NCBI RefSeq assembly: GCF_025499425.1
Contig: NZ_JAIMCB010000015.1
Coordinates: forward strand, 1-64,000
Origin: Acidiferrimicrobium sp. IK
GTDB taxonomy: Bacteria; Actinomycetota; Acidimicrobiia; Acidimicrobiales; Palsa-688
Direction of reading: 5' to 3'
DNA: 64,000 bases
Both the position numbers and the translations under genes were made by a program. The stretch's first letter is position 1. Each line of letters opens with the position of its first letter. Below, in pieces: positions 33,954 through 44,330 of the stretch. A model generated the notes under the pieces. The model saw only the letters and a program-made list of their open reading frames with translations. It ran no database searches and was not told the DNA's origin.

Positions 33954-36659
33954 TCATTTGGTGGCCTCGAGGGAGGGACCGCCTTCGGGCAGCACGACCG
34001 GGCCGGCCTCGTCGGGCCGGGGCCGGTCCTGGGGGTGGAGACGGACCGCGACCAAAGCGACGTCGTCGTCGGGGCGGCCCTCGATCAGGCGCCCGACGAG
34101 CTGGTCGCACAGGTCGTCGAGGGGAAGCCCGGCGAGATCCGCCACCGCCCGGCCGAGGCGCCCGAGGCCGTCGCTCAGGTGCTCGTCGCGCCGTTCGACC
34201 AGGCCGTCGGTGTAGAGGAGGATCGTCGTGCCCTCCTCGATGGCCATCGTGGTCTCAGAGCGCGACGACGACTCGTCGATGCCGAGGAGCAGCTCGGCGT
34301 CCGCCGGCTCGAGGATCACGACCGAACCGTCAGGTCGCAGCACCAGTGGCGGCGGGTGCCCGGCGTTGGACCAGCGAAGCGTCCTCGTCGCGTTGGCTCG
34401 CTCCGCGTCACCCTGCTCTATGCGGGCCACCACCGCCGACGCCACGGTGCTCAACCCGAGACCGGCGATCGCCGCGTCGAGACGGGACAGCACCGACGCC
34501 GGCCCGCCGCCGCTGGACCAGGCGATCCCTCGCAGCAACCCGCGGAGCTGGCCCATCGCCCCCGCGGCGTGGGTGTCGTGACCGACGACGTCGCCGATCA
34601 CCAGCACGGTGGCGCCGTCGTCTTGCAGGAACGAGTCGTACCAGTCCCCGCCGACCGACGCGCCGCTGGCCGCCGGCACGTACCGGACGACGATGTGTAC
34701 GTGGTCCGGCTCGGGCGGCGCGGTGAGGAGGCTGCGCTGCAGATGCTCCGCCAGCGTGCGCTGCTGGTTGTAGAGGCGGGCGTTGTCGAGGGCCATCGCG
34801 GCACGGTCGGCGACCTGGCGGGCGGTGGCGATCGCCTCGTCCGACATCGGCTGGCGACTCGCCCCCCGAAACAGGCTGAGGGCGCCCACCACCCGGCCGC
34901 GGGCGGTCAATGGCACCGCTACCGACGAGCGCGGCGCGAGCTGGCGAACGGCGTCGAGAGCCGGTGACGGCCCGAGGAACGCCGCGGCGCGCCCGACCGC
35001 GTCGTCGCGGGTCGCCACCACCTCGCCGGAGCTGAGCGCCCGCTGCACCGGTCCAGGTCCGAGCTGCTTCGCGAAGCGGGTCTCCGCCAGGCGCTCCACG
35101 ACCGGGCGCATCGCCGGGTCGAAGTGGGAGCAGCCGAGGTCGCGAAGCGACCCGTCGTCGTCCACGATGCTCACGATCGACCAGTCGGCCAGCGACGGGA
35201 CCACCAGACGGGTCAGGCGGGAGACCGCCTCCTCGGCGTCGAGGGTGCCGCTCAGCTCCGCGCTGACCTCGGCCAGCATCGCCAGGCGCTCCGCGGCCGC
35301 CTCGGCCTGGGCCTGCATGGCCAGCGCCGTCACCCGGGCGTCGTCGGCTGCGGCCATCGCCCGGTGCTGGGCGGTCACGTCCAGGAAATACAGCGCCAAG
35401 CCGACCTCGCTCGGCACGGCCCGGACCTCGAACCACGACCCGAGCTGTGCTTGATGGACCTCCAGCTCGACCGGCTCGCCGGTCTCGAGGGACTGGCGGT
35501 GCTGGCCGCCGGCACGGAGGCCGTCAAGGCCGGGGAACACCTCCCACAGCACCCGCCCGACCGCTTCGTCGGCGCCATGGCCGAGGATCCGCTCGCCGGC
35601 CCGGTTGAGATACGACACCCGCCAGTCGGCGTCGACGGCCAAGAACCCGGCGGTCATCGACGCCAGCAGATCGGCCGCCTGGTCCCGGGCGTTGCGGGTC
35701 TCGGTGGTGTCGTAGGTCACCCCTACGAGCTGCGCCGCCCGGCCCTCGGCGTCGGCCCGCACCCGGCCCCGGACCGTCACCCAACGGGTCTCGCCGCCCG
35801 GATGCACGACCCGGTAGTCGACCCGGTAGCGGCCGACGGAGCGCACCGCGGCCGCGAACGCCGCCGCGACGAACTCCCGGTCCTCGGGGTGGACCCGCTC
35901 GAGGACCTCGGTCCGGCTGATGGTGGTGGTCCCCGGCACCAGCCCGTAGATCGCGCTCATCCGCTCGTCGCAGGTGATCCGACCGGTGCGCAGGTCGATG
36001 TCGAACGAACCGAGGTCGGCGGCGTCTCGGGCCACGTCCCAGCGCAGCTGGCCATACTCGTAGTCCGACGACAGAGCCGACAGCTCAAGCTCGGTGATCA
36101 CGCTCTCGGCTAGGACCTCGACCACGTCGACGTCTCGCTGCGACCACGATCGAGCGGCCCGGTCGAACACGCAAAGCGCGCCGACGACATGACCGCCGGA
36201 GGTCCGCAGCGGCGCGCCGAGGTAGGACCCGACCTGGCCGCTGGTCACGGGCGGCAGGTCCGCCACCCGCTCATCGGCGGCCGCGTCGGTGACGTGCAGC
36301 ACCGCGCCGGCCTTGGCGGTAACGGTGCAAAGCGACTCGTTGAGAGGCCCGCTGCGCCCGACGGTGCCCTCCACCAAGCCGGCCGCGGCCGCGACGGTCT
36401 GTACGTCGGTGAGCAGCGAGACCTGGGCCGACGAGGCGCCGACCAGGCGAGCCGCCAGCGCGGTGAGGCGCGCCAGCGCCGGGCTGGCGGTCGCCGCGTG
36501 CAAAAGCCGCTCGGCCTCGGGCGGGGGGGCGTCATCGTCTCGGTGTTCCACTTTCGCCCCACCACGTCTTCCTCGGCCGGCCGGCCGTCGCCCTCGGGTC
36601 GGAGCTTCGGCGATGAGCACCCGACTCTGCCGCACAACTGCCGCCTCGGCCAGTCCCAT
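33954..36659 (-). CDS. GAF-PAS-PAS-GAF-PP2C (SpoIIE-type) phosphatase
   Basis: 901 aa from the ATG at 36659; a GTG at 36551 (VEHRDDDAPP) is an equally likely start and removes 36 unstructured residues. Domains in order: GAF (about 55-200), PAS with PAC (about 210-330; GETRWVTVRGRV), PAS (about 335-430; FLAVDADWRVSYLNRAG), helical linker, GAF (about 470-625), SpoIIE/PP2C phosphatase (about 650-880; GASVGGDWYDSFLQDDG, VIGDVVGHDTHAAGAMGQLR, LLYTDGLVERR, DDDVALVAVRL). All metal-binding Asp are present. Such proteins dephosphorylate anti-anti-sigma factors in general-stress or phage-like partner switches. No partner gene lies nearby. Confidence 0.88.
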   Translation of the reverse strand: MGLAEAAVVRQSRVLIAEAPTRGRRPAGRGRRGGAKVEHRDDDAPPPEAERLLHAATASPALARLTALAARLVGASSAQVSLLTDVQTVAAAAGLVEGTVGRSGPLNESLCTVTAKAGAVLHVTDAAADERVADLPPVTSGQVGSYLGAPLRTSGGHVVGALCVFDRAARSWSQRDVDVVEVLAESVITELELSALSSDYEYGQLRWDVARDAADLGSFDIDLRTGRITCDERMSAIYGLVPGTTTISRTEVLERVHPEDREFVAAAFAAAVRSVGRYRVDYRVVHPGGETRWVTVRGRVRADAEGRAAQLVGVTYDTTETRNARDQAADLLASMTAGFLAVDADWRVSYLNRAGERILGHGADEAVGRVLWEVFPGLDGLRAGGQHRQSLETGEPVELEVHQAQLGSWFEVRAVPSEVGLALYFLDVTAQHRAMAAADDARVTALAMQAQAEAAAERLAMLAEVSAELSGTLDAEEAVSRLTRLVVPSLADWSIVSIVDDDGSLRDLGCSHFDPAMRPVVERLAETRFAKQLGPGPVQRALSSGEVVATRDDAVGRAAAFLGPSPALDAVRQLAPRSSVAVPLTARGRVVGALSLFRGASRQPMSDEAIATARQVADRAAMALDNARLYNQQRTLAEHLQRSLLTAPPEPDHVHIVVRYVPAASGASVGGDWYDSFLQDDGATVLVIGDVVGHDTHAAGAMGQLRGLLRGIAWSSGGGPASVLSRLDAAIAGLGLSTVASAVVARIEQGDAERANATRTLRWSNAGHPPPLVLRPDGSVVILEPADAELLLGIDESSSRSETTMAIEEGTTILLYTDGLVERRDEHLSDGLGRLGRAVADLAGLPLDDLCDQLVGRLIEGRPDDDVALVAVRLHPQDRPRPDEAGPVVLPEGGPSLEATK

Positions 36660-36712
36660 CCGCGAAAACCGCCGGGCCGGACTCCGGCGGCTTCCGGCTA
36701 GGGTCAGCCCGC

Positions 36713-37498
36713 ATGACGGTGGCTGATCCTCACACCGGCGTGGAGTGGCTCGGCCTCGAGCGGGTCGGTGAGAGCCGTTGGGGCTTCACGCTGACCGATG
36801 AGCTGTCGCGCCCCGACGCCAGGTTCTACGGCGGAACGGGGCTGGCCGTGGTCACCGCGGCCATCGAGCTGGAGACGCAGCGGCGGGCGTTGTGGGCCAC
36901 CGCCCAGTTTGTATCCAGCGCCGCCACCGGCGACCGCTTCGAATGCCAGGTCGAGGTGCTCGCCGCCGGGCGGCGCAGCTCGCAGGTGCGAGTCACCGGC
37001 CGGGTGGACGGCCGTCTGGTCTTCTCCGGCCTCGGCGCGGCCGGCGAGGCCCGCACCGGCCCCCTCGAGGCGCAGTTCGGGCAGATGCCGGTCGTCCCGC
37101 CGCCGCTGGAATGCCCCCGGTGGGCTCCTCCCCGCGCCTTCGCGCGGCGCGGCGAGCGTCCCGGCTGGCTGTCGATCACCGACGCCCGAGCCGCCGGCGA
37201 GGGGGGCGCGATGTGGATGCACCTCGAGGGGCGGCCGCTGACGCGCGCCGCGCTGGCCTTCCTCTCCGACACCCTCCCGAGCGCCGTGGTGCGAGCCTCG
37301 GGCCGCGACGGCGCAGGCACCAGCTTGGACAACACCGTCCGCTTCGGGCCCGAACCCGAAGGGGACTGGATGCTCGTCGACGTGGACCCGCACATGATCG
37401 CGTCCGGGTACCTCCACGGCGCCGCCCGGTTGTGGTCCGAGCGGGGGCGGCTCCTCGGCATCGCCAGCCAGACCGCCAGCGTGATGCTCTTCGAGTGA
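36713..37498 (+). CDS. Acyl-CoA thioesterase-like double-hotdog protein
   Basis: 261 aa. The N-terminal half (PDARFYGGTGLAVVTAAIELETQRRALWATAQFVSSAATGDRFECQVEVLAAGRRSSQVRVTGRV) fits the hotdog fold of TesB/FadM-like thioesterases: a central helix, then a strand with Gln and a dimer strand. The C-terminal half repeats it (LTRAALAFLSDTLPS, SLDNTVRFGPEPEGDWMLVDV, GRLLGIASQTASVMLFE). It would hydrolyse a CoA thioester. Divergent from the PP2C gene across 53 bases. Substrate unknown. Confidence 0.75.
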   Translation: MTVADPHTGVEWLGLERVGESRWGFTLTDELSRPDARFYGGTGLAVVTAAIELETQRRALWATAQFVSSAATGDRFECQVEVLAAGRRSSQVRVTGRVDGRLVFSGLGAAGEARTGPLEAQFGQMPVVPPPLECPRWAPPRAFARRGERPGWLSITDARAAGEGGAMWMHLEGRPLTRAALAFLSDTLPSAVVRASGRDGAGTSLDNTVRFGPEPEGDWMLVDVDPHMIASGYLHGAARLWSERGRLLGIASQTASVMLFE

Positions 37499-37515
37499 GC
37501 CGCCCCGGCTCTCGG

Positions 37516-40500
37516 CTAGCTGGTGGCCAGCGCGAACACGTGGATCTGACCGGCCGTGGTGGCTGCGGGCAGGGTCACGCGGGCCAGCCGGAGCGACGGG
37601 TTGAGCGGCACCGCCACGGAGAACACGTCGGTCGCGCCTCCCTGGCTGGCCCCGCTCGCGCTGTTGCGCCCCGACATCGCGATGGCGACGGTGTTGCCCG
37701 GCTCGGGGCTGGCGCTGCCCCCGTTCAGGGTCCAGTCCGACACCCGCAACGGCGCGCTGGCGGTGCTGCCGTCGGCGTAGGTCAACGTCACGGTGCCGGT
37801 GCTCGGGCCGTTGGTGGCCGAGCACAGCACATCGAGCGCGGTCGCTCCGGCCGGGGCGTTCACCGTCACCGTCTGACCGCCGGCCACCGCGTTGTCGGGC
37901 TGGCCGGCCGCTACATCGGGCCAGGTGTAGTCGGCGGCGCCGGCGTGCACGGCACTGCCGGGCGTTACCCCGGCGGCGGCCAGGGCTTGCGCGGAGTAGC
38001 TGTAACCGTCGCCGTCGAAGTCCGCCGCCATCGGGTCGCTTTCATCACTTATGCCGATGTTGTCGAACGCGGCGAGCAGGCTGCCGGGGACCGCGACCAG
38101 GACCGGGATGTTCCCGGTCGGGACCGGGCGGTTGTCGTCGGTCGCGGCCACCGAAACCGTCGAGAACCCCGGACCGGCTTCGGGCGCCGCGTGCAGGGTG
38201 ACGGGGATGGTCGACCCGCCGGCGGGCACCGTCGCGCTCCCCGCGTCCGGCAGCGCGCTCACCCCCGAGCCTGCTGCCGGCGTGGCCGACCAGTTGACGG
38301 CCTGCCCGTAGCCGGTGGCGTTAGCGGCGAGCAGGCCGGTGGTCACCGACGACCCGGGCGCGACCGTCGTCTGCCCGGAGGAGGTGAGCACGACGGGCGC
38401 CTCGCCGGCGCTGTATGACGGCGGCGCGTCGGCTGGCGCCGACCCCCACGCCGGGTCCGGCGTCGCCGAGAGGGAGAAGCGCAGGTTGGCGCCGTAGGGG
38501 AGCAGCGACGCCACCGACACCGACGTCATTTGCGTCGGGGTGCCGTCCACGGCCAGGCCGGTGACGTACGGCGCGTCCGCGGCGGCACCGACGCCGTCGA
38601 TGGTCAGCGCAGCGCCGGATGGGAGATGCACCACCGCCCGGGGGAACAGCGGGCTGCCGGCGACGAGCACCGGCGCGCCGGCGGTCTCCGGGTACAGGCC
38701 GAGATCGGCCCACACCAGCCACGAGCTCATGGCGCCCAGGTCGTCGTTGCCGGGCTCACCGCCGGGCGTCGCCGAGTACAGCGTGCTGGTGATCTTCCGT
38801 ACCAGCGCCTGGGTTTTGTACGGCGCCCCGACGTAGTCGTACATGTAGGGGGCGCTCAGGTCGATCTCGTTGCCGGCCCAGTAGTACGGCTGGTTGGGCC
38901 CGGCGTTGAGCTGGGTGAAGAACGTGTCCAGGCGCGAGATGACCTTCGCGTCGCCGCCCATCAAGTTGACCAGCGCCCCGATGTTCTGCGGCGCGGCCCA
39001 GTTGTACTGCGCCGCGTTGCCCTCCTGGAAACCGGACTGGCCGAAGCTGCCGTAGCCGACCGTCAGCGGGTTCCCGGTCGGGAAGTTGCCCGCCGCGTCC
39101 CGGGGCTGCAGGTAGCCGGTGGCCGGGTTGAACAGGTTCTCCCAGTTCTGCGCTCTGGCCGAGAAGGTGGCGGCGGTCGCGGCCTTCCCCAGCCCGGCCG
39201 CGACCTGGGCGATCCCGAAGTCGTCGAGCGCATACTCGAGGGTCTGCGACGCACCGTTGTCGACCGGCGACAGCGACGTCTGCTCGGTGTTGGGCGTGAA
39301 CCGAGCTTCAGGTAGTCGGCAATCTGCGGCCGTTCGGGGTACCAGCCGTGACCGAGCTGGCTGGGCTTCGGGACCTCGGTGGCGCCCTTGACCATCTCCG
39401 CCAGCGCCGCTTTGACGTCGAAGTTGCGCACCCCGAAGGCGTAGGCGTCGGCGATCATCGCGTCGGCGGCGTCGCCGTTCATGACGTTGGTGTAGTCGTC
39501 GGCGTACTCCCACTTCGGGAGCCAACCGCCCTGCGCCCCGTCATTGACCAGCGACTGCATCATGTCACCGGTCTGCGCCGGTGCGACCAGGCTGAGCAGC
39601 TGCATCTCGCTGCGGTAGACGTCCCAACCCGAGAAGTTGGCGTACTGCGCCTTCTGGGAGGAGCGCAGGGTGTGGGGTTTGCCGTCGAATCCGAGGTACT
39701 GGCCGTTGGCGTCGGAGAACACGCTCGGGTCGAGCAGCGAGTGGTACAAGGCGGTGTAGAACTGCGTTCGCTGGTCGGTGGTGCCGCCGCCGATGCGGAT
39801 CTTGCCGAGCAGCCGGTCCCATGCTCTGCGGGTGGCCCGCTGCACGTTGGAGAAATTGACGTCGGGTGGCCCCTGCTCCGCGGCCAGGTTGGCCCACGCG
39901 TCGGCCTGGCTCACGTAGCTGATCGCGACTTGCATCTGCACCTTGCTCGAGCCGGCGGCGGCGAAGGTGGTGTACGCGGCGGCGTCGGGACCGGACGCGG
40001 AGGTGGCGCCGGGGTTGGGGTTTTCGACCACGCTGCGGATCGACGCGTTGGTGGCGGTCAGGTCGACGCTGCCGCCAGCCGAGGTCCGGACCTGGAACTG
40101 CGGGGTGTTGGAGCAGCCGATGGTCGTCGTGTCGGTGAGGGTGACGGGCGTGCCGGGGGTCAGCGACACCGCCTGGCTCTGCGAGTCGACGCAGCCGTTG
40201 TAGAAGTCCAAGAACACCGGGGCGGTCTGCTTGGAGCTGTTCGCCTCCAGGGTGACGCTGGCCTGGTAGGCGTGCCCGGAGGCCAGGCCGCTGGGGGTGA
40301 CCTGCGCCCAGGTCTGGCCGGTGACGCAGCTGGCGGTCCACGACTCGCCGGCGCCGCCGTCGACGGGGGTGAGCGCCCCGGTGTTGGTGGCGCACCCGTT
40401 GTTGTCCGGGCCTCCCCACCCGAGCGTGCCGGTCTGGGAGGTCCCGAGCAGGTTGGGGCCGGTGACCGACTGCTGCCAGGTGCCCGCGGACGCGAACGGC

Positions 40501-41216
40501 CGGTCGAACCGGGCCGCGAAGTACAGCGGGTAGGTGTCGGGCGAACCGCAGAAGTGCCCGGAGGTGGTCTGCCCGGTGACCGCGTCGTTGCCGACCACCT
40601 GGACCGAGTCGTTGGTGTCGCCGTTCTGACTGCCGGCGACTTTGAACACGACGTTGCCGTTGGATCCGCTCGGGAAGCTGAAGTCGGCCAGGCCAGTGCG
40701 GGTGGTCGCGGTGAGCTGGGCGCCGATCGGGGCGGAGGCAGGACCGAGGCGCACCGAGTAGAAGCCGGGGCTGGCCTGCGCGGTGCTGTGGCTGAACGGC
40801 TCGGTCGTGGTGTAGGGGTCGGAGGGGACCGCGCCGGCCGTCGGCAGGATCGGGATGTCCCCGAACGCGCCGCACCCCGGGCCGCTTATGTGGGTCAGGG
40901 AGAAGCCGGTGGTCTGGCTGTCGCCGTAGTAGTAGCCGCCGCCGTCGGCGCCGCTCGGGGTGGTGTCGGGGCTGAAGGTCAGCATCCCGAAGGGCGCGGC
41001 GGCGCCCGGGAAGCTGTCGACCTGGCCGACGACCGTCCCGCCAGAGCCGGTCCCGATGATCGGGTTGACGTAGCTGGCGGGATCGGCGGCGGCGGCTGGG
41101 GCCGGTGCTGCCGCGGCCGCCGGCGCGCCGGCGGCGAGCATCGCCGCCGCGGCCAGCACCGCGGGAGCGGCGCGCCGGGCGGCGCGGTGAGCAGCGCGAT
41201 AGGTGGTGCGGGTCAT
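37516..41216 (-). pseudogene. Secreted GH92 alpha-mannosidase disrupted by a frameshift
   Basis: Two overlapping frames together make one GH92 protein of about 1,230 aa. The first (41216 down to about 39303) has a signal peptide, VNPIIGTGSGGTVVG, PGAAAPFGMLTFSPDT and the N-domain up to IADYLKLG. The second frame continues from RFTPNTEQTSLS through EGNAAQYNWAAPQN (general acid Glu), GNDDLGAMSSW, a NEW3-like domain and a C-terminal module. The switch near 39302-39306 is explained by one missing base. An insert (TGTLGWGGPDNN to about SIRSVVENP) absent from the intact paralogue at 46856-50005 resembles a carbohydrate-binding module. It may be a real pseudogene, a sequencing error or a programmed shift. 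Last gene of the mannoside operon, 22 bases after the binding-protein gene. Confidence 0.85.
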
Positions 41217-41238
41217 GGTCAGCCTCTCCTTCCCGGCG

Positions 41239-42318
41239 CTAGCAGGAGCCCTTGTAGAGGTAGGACTGCATCTGGGACAGGTTGGACTGGGTGATGGCGA
41301 CCAGGTTGGTGCCGACCTGCGCCTGGGTGGGCTGGCCGGTCAGCGCGTCCACGGCCTCGTCGACGCCGGTGACTCCCTCCTGGTAGGGCTGCTGCGCGAT
41401 CAGGGCCTGGACCACCCCGGCCTGCAGCTGCTGGACCTGCTGGGGTCCGGCGTCGAAGCCGACGGTCTTGACCCGGCCCTGGGCGCCGGCCTGGCGCAGC
41501 CCGGTGCCCACGCCCTGCGCGGTGAGGGTGTTGATGGCGAAGATCCCCGATAGGTCGGGGTGAGCGGCCAGCACCGAGCTGACCAGGGACGCCGCGGTGT
41601 TGGCGTTGTCCTGGTCGTACTGGATGGGGAGCACGGTGATGCCGGGGTAGTTCTTCATCTCCTGGTCGAAGCCCTGGGCCCGGGCGTCGGTGGTGGAGAT
41701 GCCGGGTTGCTCGTTGATGACCACCACCGAGCCCTTGTCGCCGACCAGGCCGGCCAGGGTTTTGGCGGCCAGCTGGCCGCCCTCCAGGTTGTTGGAGCTG
41801 ATCGACGACACCGCCAGCGACGAGTCCTTGACGGTAGTGTCGACCTCGACCAGCTTGATCCCCGCCGACTTCATCTGGGTCATCGGCGCGATCAGCGCCT
41901 GGCTGTCGGTCGGGGCGATGAGCACCGCGTCGGGGTGGGCGGCGGTCACCGCGTTGACGATCGGGATCTGCTCCGAGGCGCTGAACGTGGCCGGCCCCTG
42001 GACGTTGATCTTGGCCCCGAGCCGGGCGGCCTCGGCCTGCGCGCCGCAGGCCATGGTGATGTAGAACGCGTCACCCTTGGTGCCCTGGATGAGCGCCAGC
42101 GACTTGCCCTTGCCGGAGCCCGCGGCGGGCGCGGCCGGCAGTCCCGAGCCGCCCGAGCCGCCCGAACCGGCGCTGGTGGACGGCGCGGTGGTGGCCGAGC
42201 CCGACGTGGCTGCCGGAGCGGTGGTCGACGAGCTGTTCGACGAGCTGGACCCGCACCCGGCCGCGGCCAGCGCGGCGAGAGAGGCGAGCGAAGCGGCGGC
42301 GAGAAGCTTGCGTGGCAT
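41239..42318 (-). CDS. Sugar ABC transporter substrate-binding lipoprotein (RbsB/FrcB type)
   Basis: 359 aa. Lipoprotein signal (lipobox AAGC at about residue 22), a Ser/Gly/Thr linker, then the periplasmic-binding-protein-4 fold: SLALIQGTKGDAFYITMACGAQAEAARLG, DAVLIAPTDSQALIAPM, SNNLEGGQLAAKTL, VGFDAGPQQVQQLQAG. Members bind ribose, fructose, mannose or related monosaccharides. Given manA and two GH92 enzymes in the locus, mannose is the best guess. ATG preceded by an AGGGGGA ribosome site. It is separated from the permease by a 108-base repeat-containing leader. Confidence 0.88.
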   Translation of the reverse strand: MPRKLLAAASLASLAALAAAGCGSSSSNSSSTTAPAATSGSATTAPSTSAGSGGSGGSGLPAAPAAGSGKGKSLALIQGTKGDAFYITMACGAQAEAARLGAKINVQGPATFSASEQIPIVNAVTAAHPDAVLIAPTDSQALIAPMTQMKSAGIKLVEVDTTVKDSSLAVSSISSNNLEGGQLAAKTLAGLVGDKGSVVVINEQPGISTTDARAQGFDQEMKNYPGITVLPIQYDQDNANTAASLVSSVLAAHPDLSGIFAINTLTAQGVGTGLRQAGAQGRVKTVGFDAGPQQVQQLQAGVVQALIAQQPYQEGVTGVDEAVDALTGQPTQAQVGTNLVAITQSNLSQMQSYLYKGSC

Positions 42319-42360
42319 TGGTGTTTCCCCCTGTTTGTGGTGTGGCTGTTGGGTGTGGTC

Positions 42361-42406
42361 TGAGTCGGTGGTTGTGTGAGTCGGTGGTTGTGAGGCGGTG
42401 GTTGTG
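42361..42406. repeat. 16-bp tandem repeat, about three copies, in the binding-protein leader
   Basis: TGAGTCGGTGGTTGTG occurs at 42361-42376 and 42377-42392, and a third copy with one change (TGAGGCGGTGGTTGTG) at 42391-42406. It fills most of the 108-base gap between permease and binding-protein genes; in mRNA sense it is C/A-rich and unlikely to fold. Confidence 0.8.
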
Positions 42407-42426
42407 TGAGGCGCCTGAGCGCCGAG

Positions 42427-43500
42427 TCAGCGCCGGGAGTTGTTCTTCCGGCGCAGCTGGTCGGCGTAGACGGCCAGCACCAGGACCACGCCGACGGCCA
42501 CTCCCTGCCAGAACGTCTGGACCCCGACGATGACCAGGCCGGCGTCGAGGACGACCGGGATCAAGACGCCGACGACGGTGCCGAACATGGAGCCCACACC
42601 GCCGAAGAGACTGGTGCCGCCGAGGATGACCGCGGTGATGACCGTCAGGTTGTCGTTGTTGTGCGACGCCAAGGTGGTGGTCGTGAAGTGGGCCAGGCTC
42701 AAGTCGCCGGCCAGCCCGGAGAGCAACCCGACCACCGCGTAGACCTTCAGCAGGTGGCGGTCGACGTTGATCCCGGTACGCCGGGCCCCTTCCGCGTTGG
42801 ACCCGATGGCGAAGGTGTAGCGACCGAAGCGGGTGCTTTGCAGCACCCCAGCGCCGATGACCGCGACCACCAGGGCGATGATGACCAGCCACGGAAACGG
42901 GCCGAGCGAGCCGTTGCCGATGGTGTTGCCCAGCTTGGCCGGCACGTCGCTGGCGTCCACGCCGTTGGTCAGGACCTGCGAAAGTCCGAGCGCGGCGCCG
43001 AACCCGCCGAGGGTGACGATGAAAGGCGGGACCTTGGCCTTGGCGATGACCGCGCCCTGGGCCACGCCCCACGCGGCTCCTGCGGCCATCCCGGCCAGCA
43101 GGCCGACGAGGATCACGCCCCACCCGGCGGACACCGCGGTGGCGCCGGACGCCAGCGCCTCCATGACCTTCACCGCGACCACGCCGGAGAAGACCAGCAC
43201 CGACCCGACCGACAAGTCGATGCCGGCGGTGACGATCACGAAGGTCATCCCGACCGCCATGACCAAGTCCACCGACGCGTTGATGAAGATGCTCTTGATG
43301 TCGAACGACGACAGGAACTGGTGCGGCTTTATGACGCTGAACACCGCCACGATGACCACCAGGACCAGGAAGATCCACGCCGGGCTGCTCGACGAGAACA
43401 CCCGGCCTCGCAGCCTGGCCAGGCCCGGTCGGGACCCGCCGCCGCCGGTTGCGCCGGGGTCGGGGGCGGTGGCCGAAGGGGTGGAGGGGGTGGTGATCAC
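42427..43500 (-). CDS. Sugar ABC transporter permease (RbsC/FrcC type)
   Basis: 357 aa from the GTG at 43500, which overlaps the ATPase stop (GTGA). The frame stays open upstream inside the ATPase gene, which is ignored. About eight to ten membrane helices. Family motifs: VMAVGMTFVIVTAGIDLSVGSVL, PPFIVTLGGFGAALGLSQVLTNG, IGSNAEGARRTGINVDRH and TAVILGGTSLFGGVGSMFGTVVG (the EAA-like loop of BPD_transp_2 permeases). It is the membrane channel of the presumed mannose importer. Confidence 0.92.
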   Translation of the reverse strand: MITTPSTPSATAPDPGATGGGGSRPGLARLRGRVFSSSSPAWIFLVLVVIVAVFSVIKPHQFLSSFDIKSIFINASVDLVMAVGMTFVIVTAGIDLSVGSVLVFSGVVAVKVMEALASGATAVSAGWGVILVGLLAGMAAGAAWGVAQGAVIAKAKVPPFIVTLGGFGAALGLSQVLTNGVDASDVPAKLGNTIGNGSLGPFPWLVIIALVVAVIGAGVLQSTRFGRYTFAIGSNAEGARRTGINVDRHLLKVYAVVGLLSGLAGDLSLAHFTTTTLASHNNDNLTVITAVILGGTSLFGGVGSMFGTVVGVLIPVVLDAGLVIVGVQTFWQGVAVGVVLVLAVYADQLRRKNNSRR

Positions 43501-44330
43501 GCGGCGTCCTCCTGTACGTGAGCCCCGGTCATGGCCGCCACCAGGTCGTCGACGCCGACCTCGTCGGCCCGGAAGCGGGCGACGCGCCGGCCGAGGCGGA
43601 GCACCTCGATGCGGTCGGCGATCTCGAGGACCTGGGGCATGTTGTGGCTGATCAGCACGACGGTGATGCCCCGGTCCCGGACCCTGCGGATGACGTCGAT
43701 GACCTTGCCGGTCTGCACGACGCCGAGCGCGGCGGTCGGCTCGTCCATAAACACCACCTTCGATGCCCACGCCACCGCCCGGGCCACCGCGACGCTCTGG
43801 CGCTGGCCGCCGGAGAGCGACCCGACGGGGACGCCGGCGTCTTGCAGATCGACGCCGAGTTCCAAGAACGCCTGGCGGGCCCGGGCCCGCATGGCCGCCT
43901 TGTCGAGCACCCCGAGACGGCCGAGCAGGCCGGGGCGCAGCATCTCCCGGCCGAGGAACACGTTGGCCGACCCGTCGAGGTCGGTGGCCAGCGCCAGGTC
44001 CTGGTAGACGGTCTCGATCCCGAGGGCCTGGGCCGCCGGCGGGTTGGGCAGCGTCACCGGCCGGCCCTCGACCTCGATGGTCCCCGAGTCAGGCGTCTCC
44101 GCCCCCGACAGGCACTTGACCAGCGTGCTCTTGCCGGCGCCGTTGTCGCCGATGAGGGCCACCACCTCCCCGGGGTAGGCGGTGAACGACGCGCCGCGCA
44201 GGGCCTCCACGTGCCCGTAGGTCACGTGGATGTCACGGCCCTCCAGGATCGGAGCCAGCGTCGAGGCGGCCGTCGGCTGCGACGCGGGTGGTCGGGGTTC
44301 GGGCTGGGCGGGTGCGGTGTGCTCAGGCAT
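43497..44330 (-). CDS. Sugar ABC transporter ATPase, single-domain (FrcA-like)
   Basis: 277 aa with one nucleotide-binding domain. Walker A GDNGAGKST, Q-loop VYQDLALATDLDGSANVFLGRE, signature LSGGQ, Walker B VVFMDEPTAALG and H-loop SHN. The sequence belongs to the RbsA/FrcA carbohydrate group, but RbsA has two fused domains of about 500 aa; a single domain, as in FrcA, would act as a homodimer. It is preceded by manA (overlap of eight bases) and followed by the permease (overlap of four). Confidence 0.92.
   Translation of the reverse strand: MPEHTAPAQPEPRPPASQPTAASTLAPILEGRDIHVTYGHVEALRGASFTAYPGEVVALIGDNGAGKSTLVKCLSGAETPDSGTIEVEGRPVTLPNPPAAQALGIETVYQDLALATDLDGSANVFLGREMLRPGLLGRLGVLDKAAMRARARQAFLELGVDLQDAGVPVGSLSGGQRQSVAVARAVAWASKVVFMDEPTAALGVVQTGKVIDVIRRVRDRGITVVLISHNMPQVLEIADRIEVLRLGRRVARFRADEVGVDDLVAAMTGAHVQEDAA

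Noticed and set aside
39348..41294. 648-residue open plus frame opposite the frameshifted GH92 gene
   Set aside because: Low-complexity Gly/Val/Arg composition and no motif, while the minus frame has a signal peptide and GH92 blocks.
42361..42406. Could the 16-bp repeats be a small CRISPR array?
   Set aside because: The copies are contiguous or overlapping with no spacers and lie between two genes of one operon; no cas genes are in the window.
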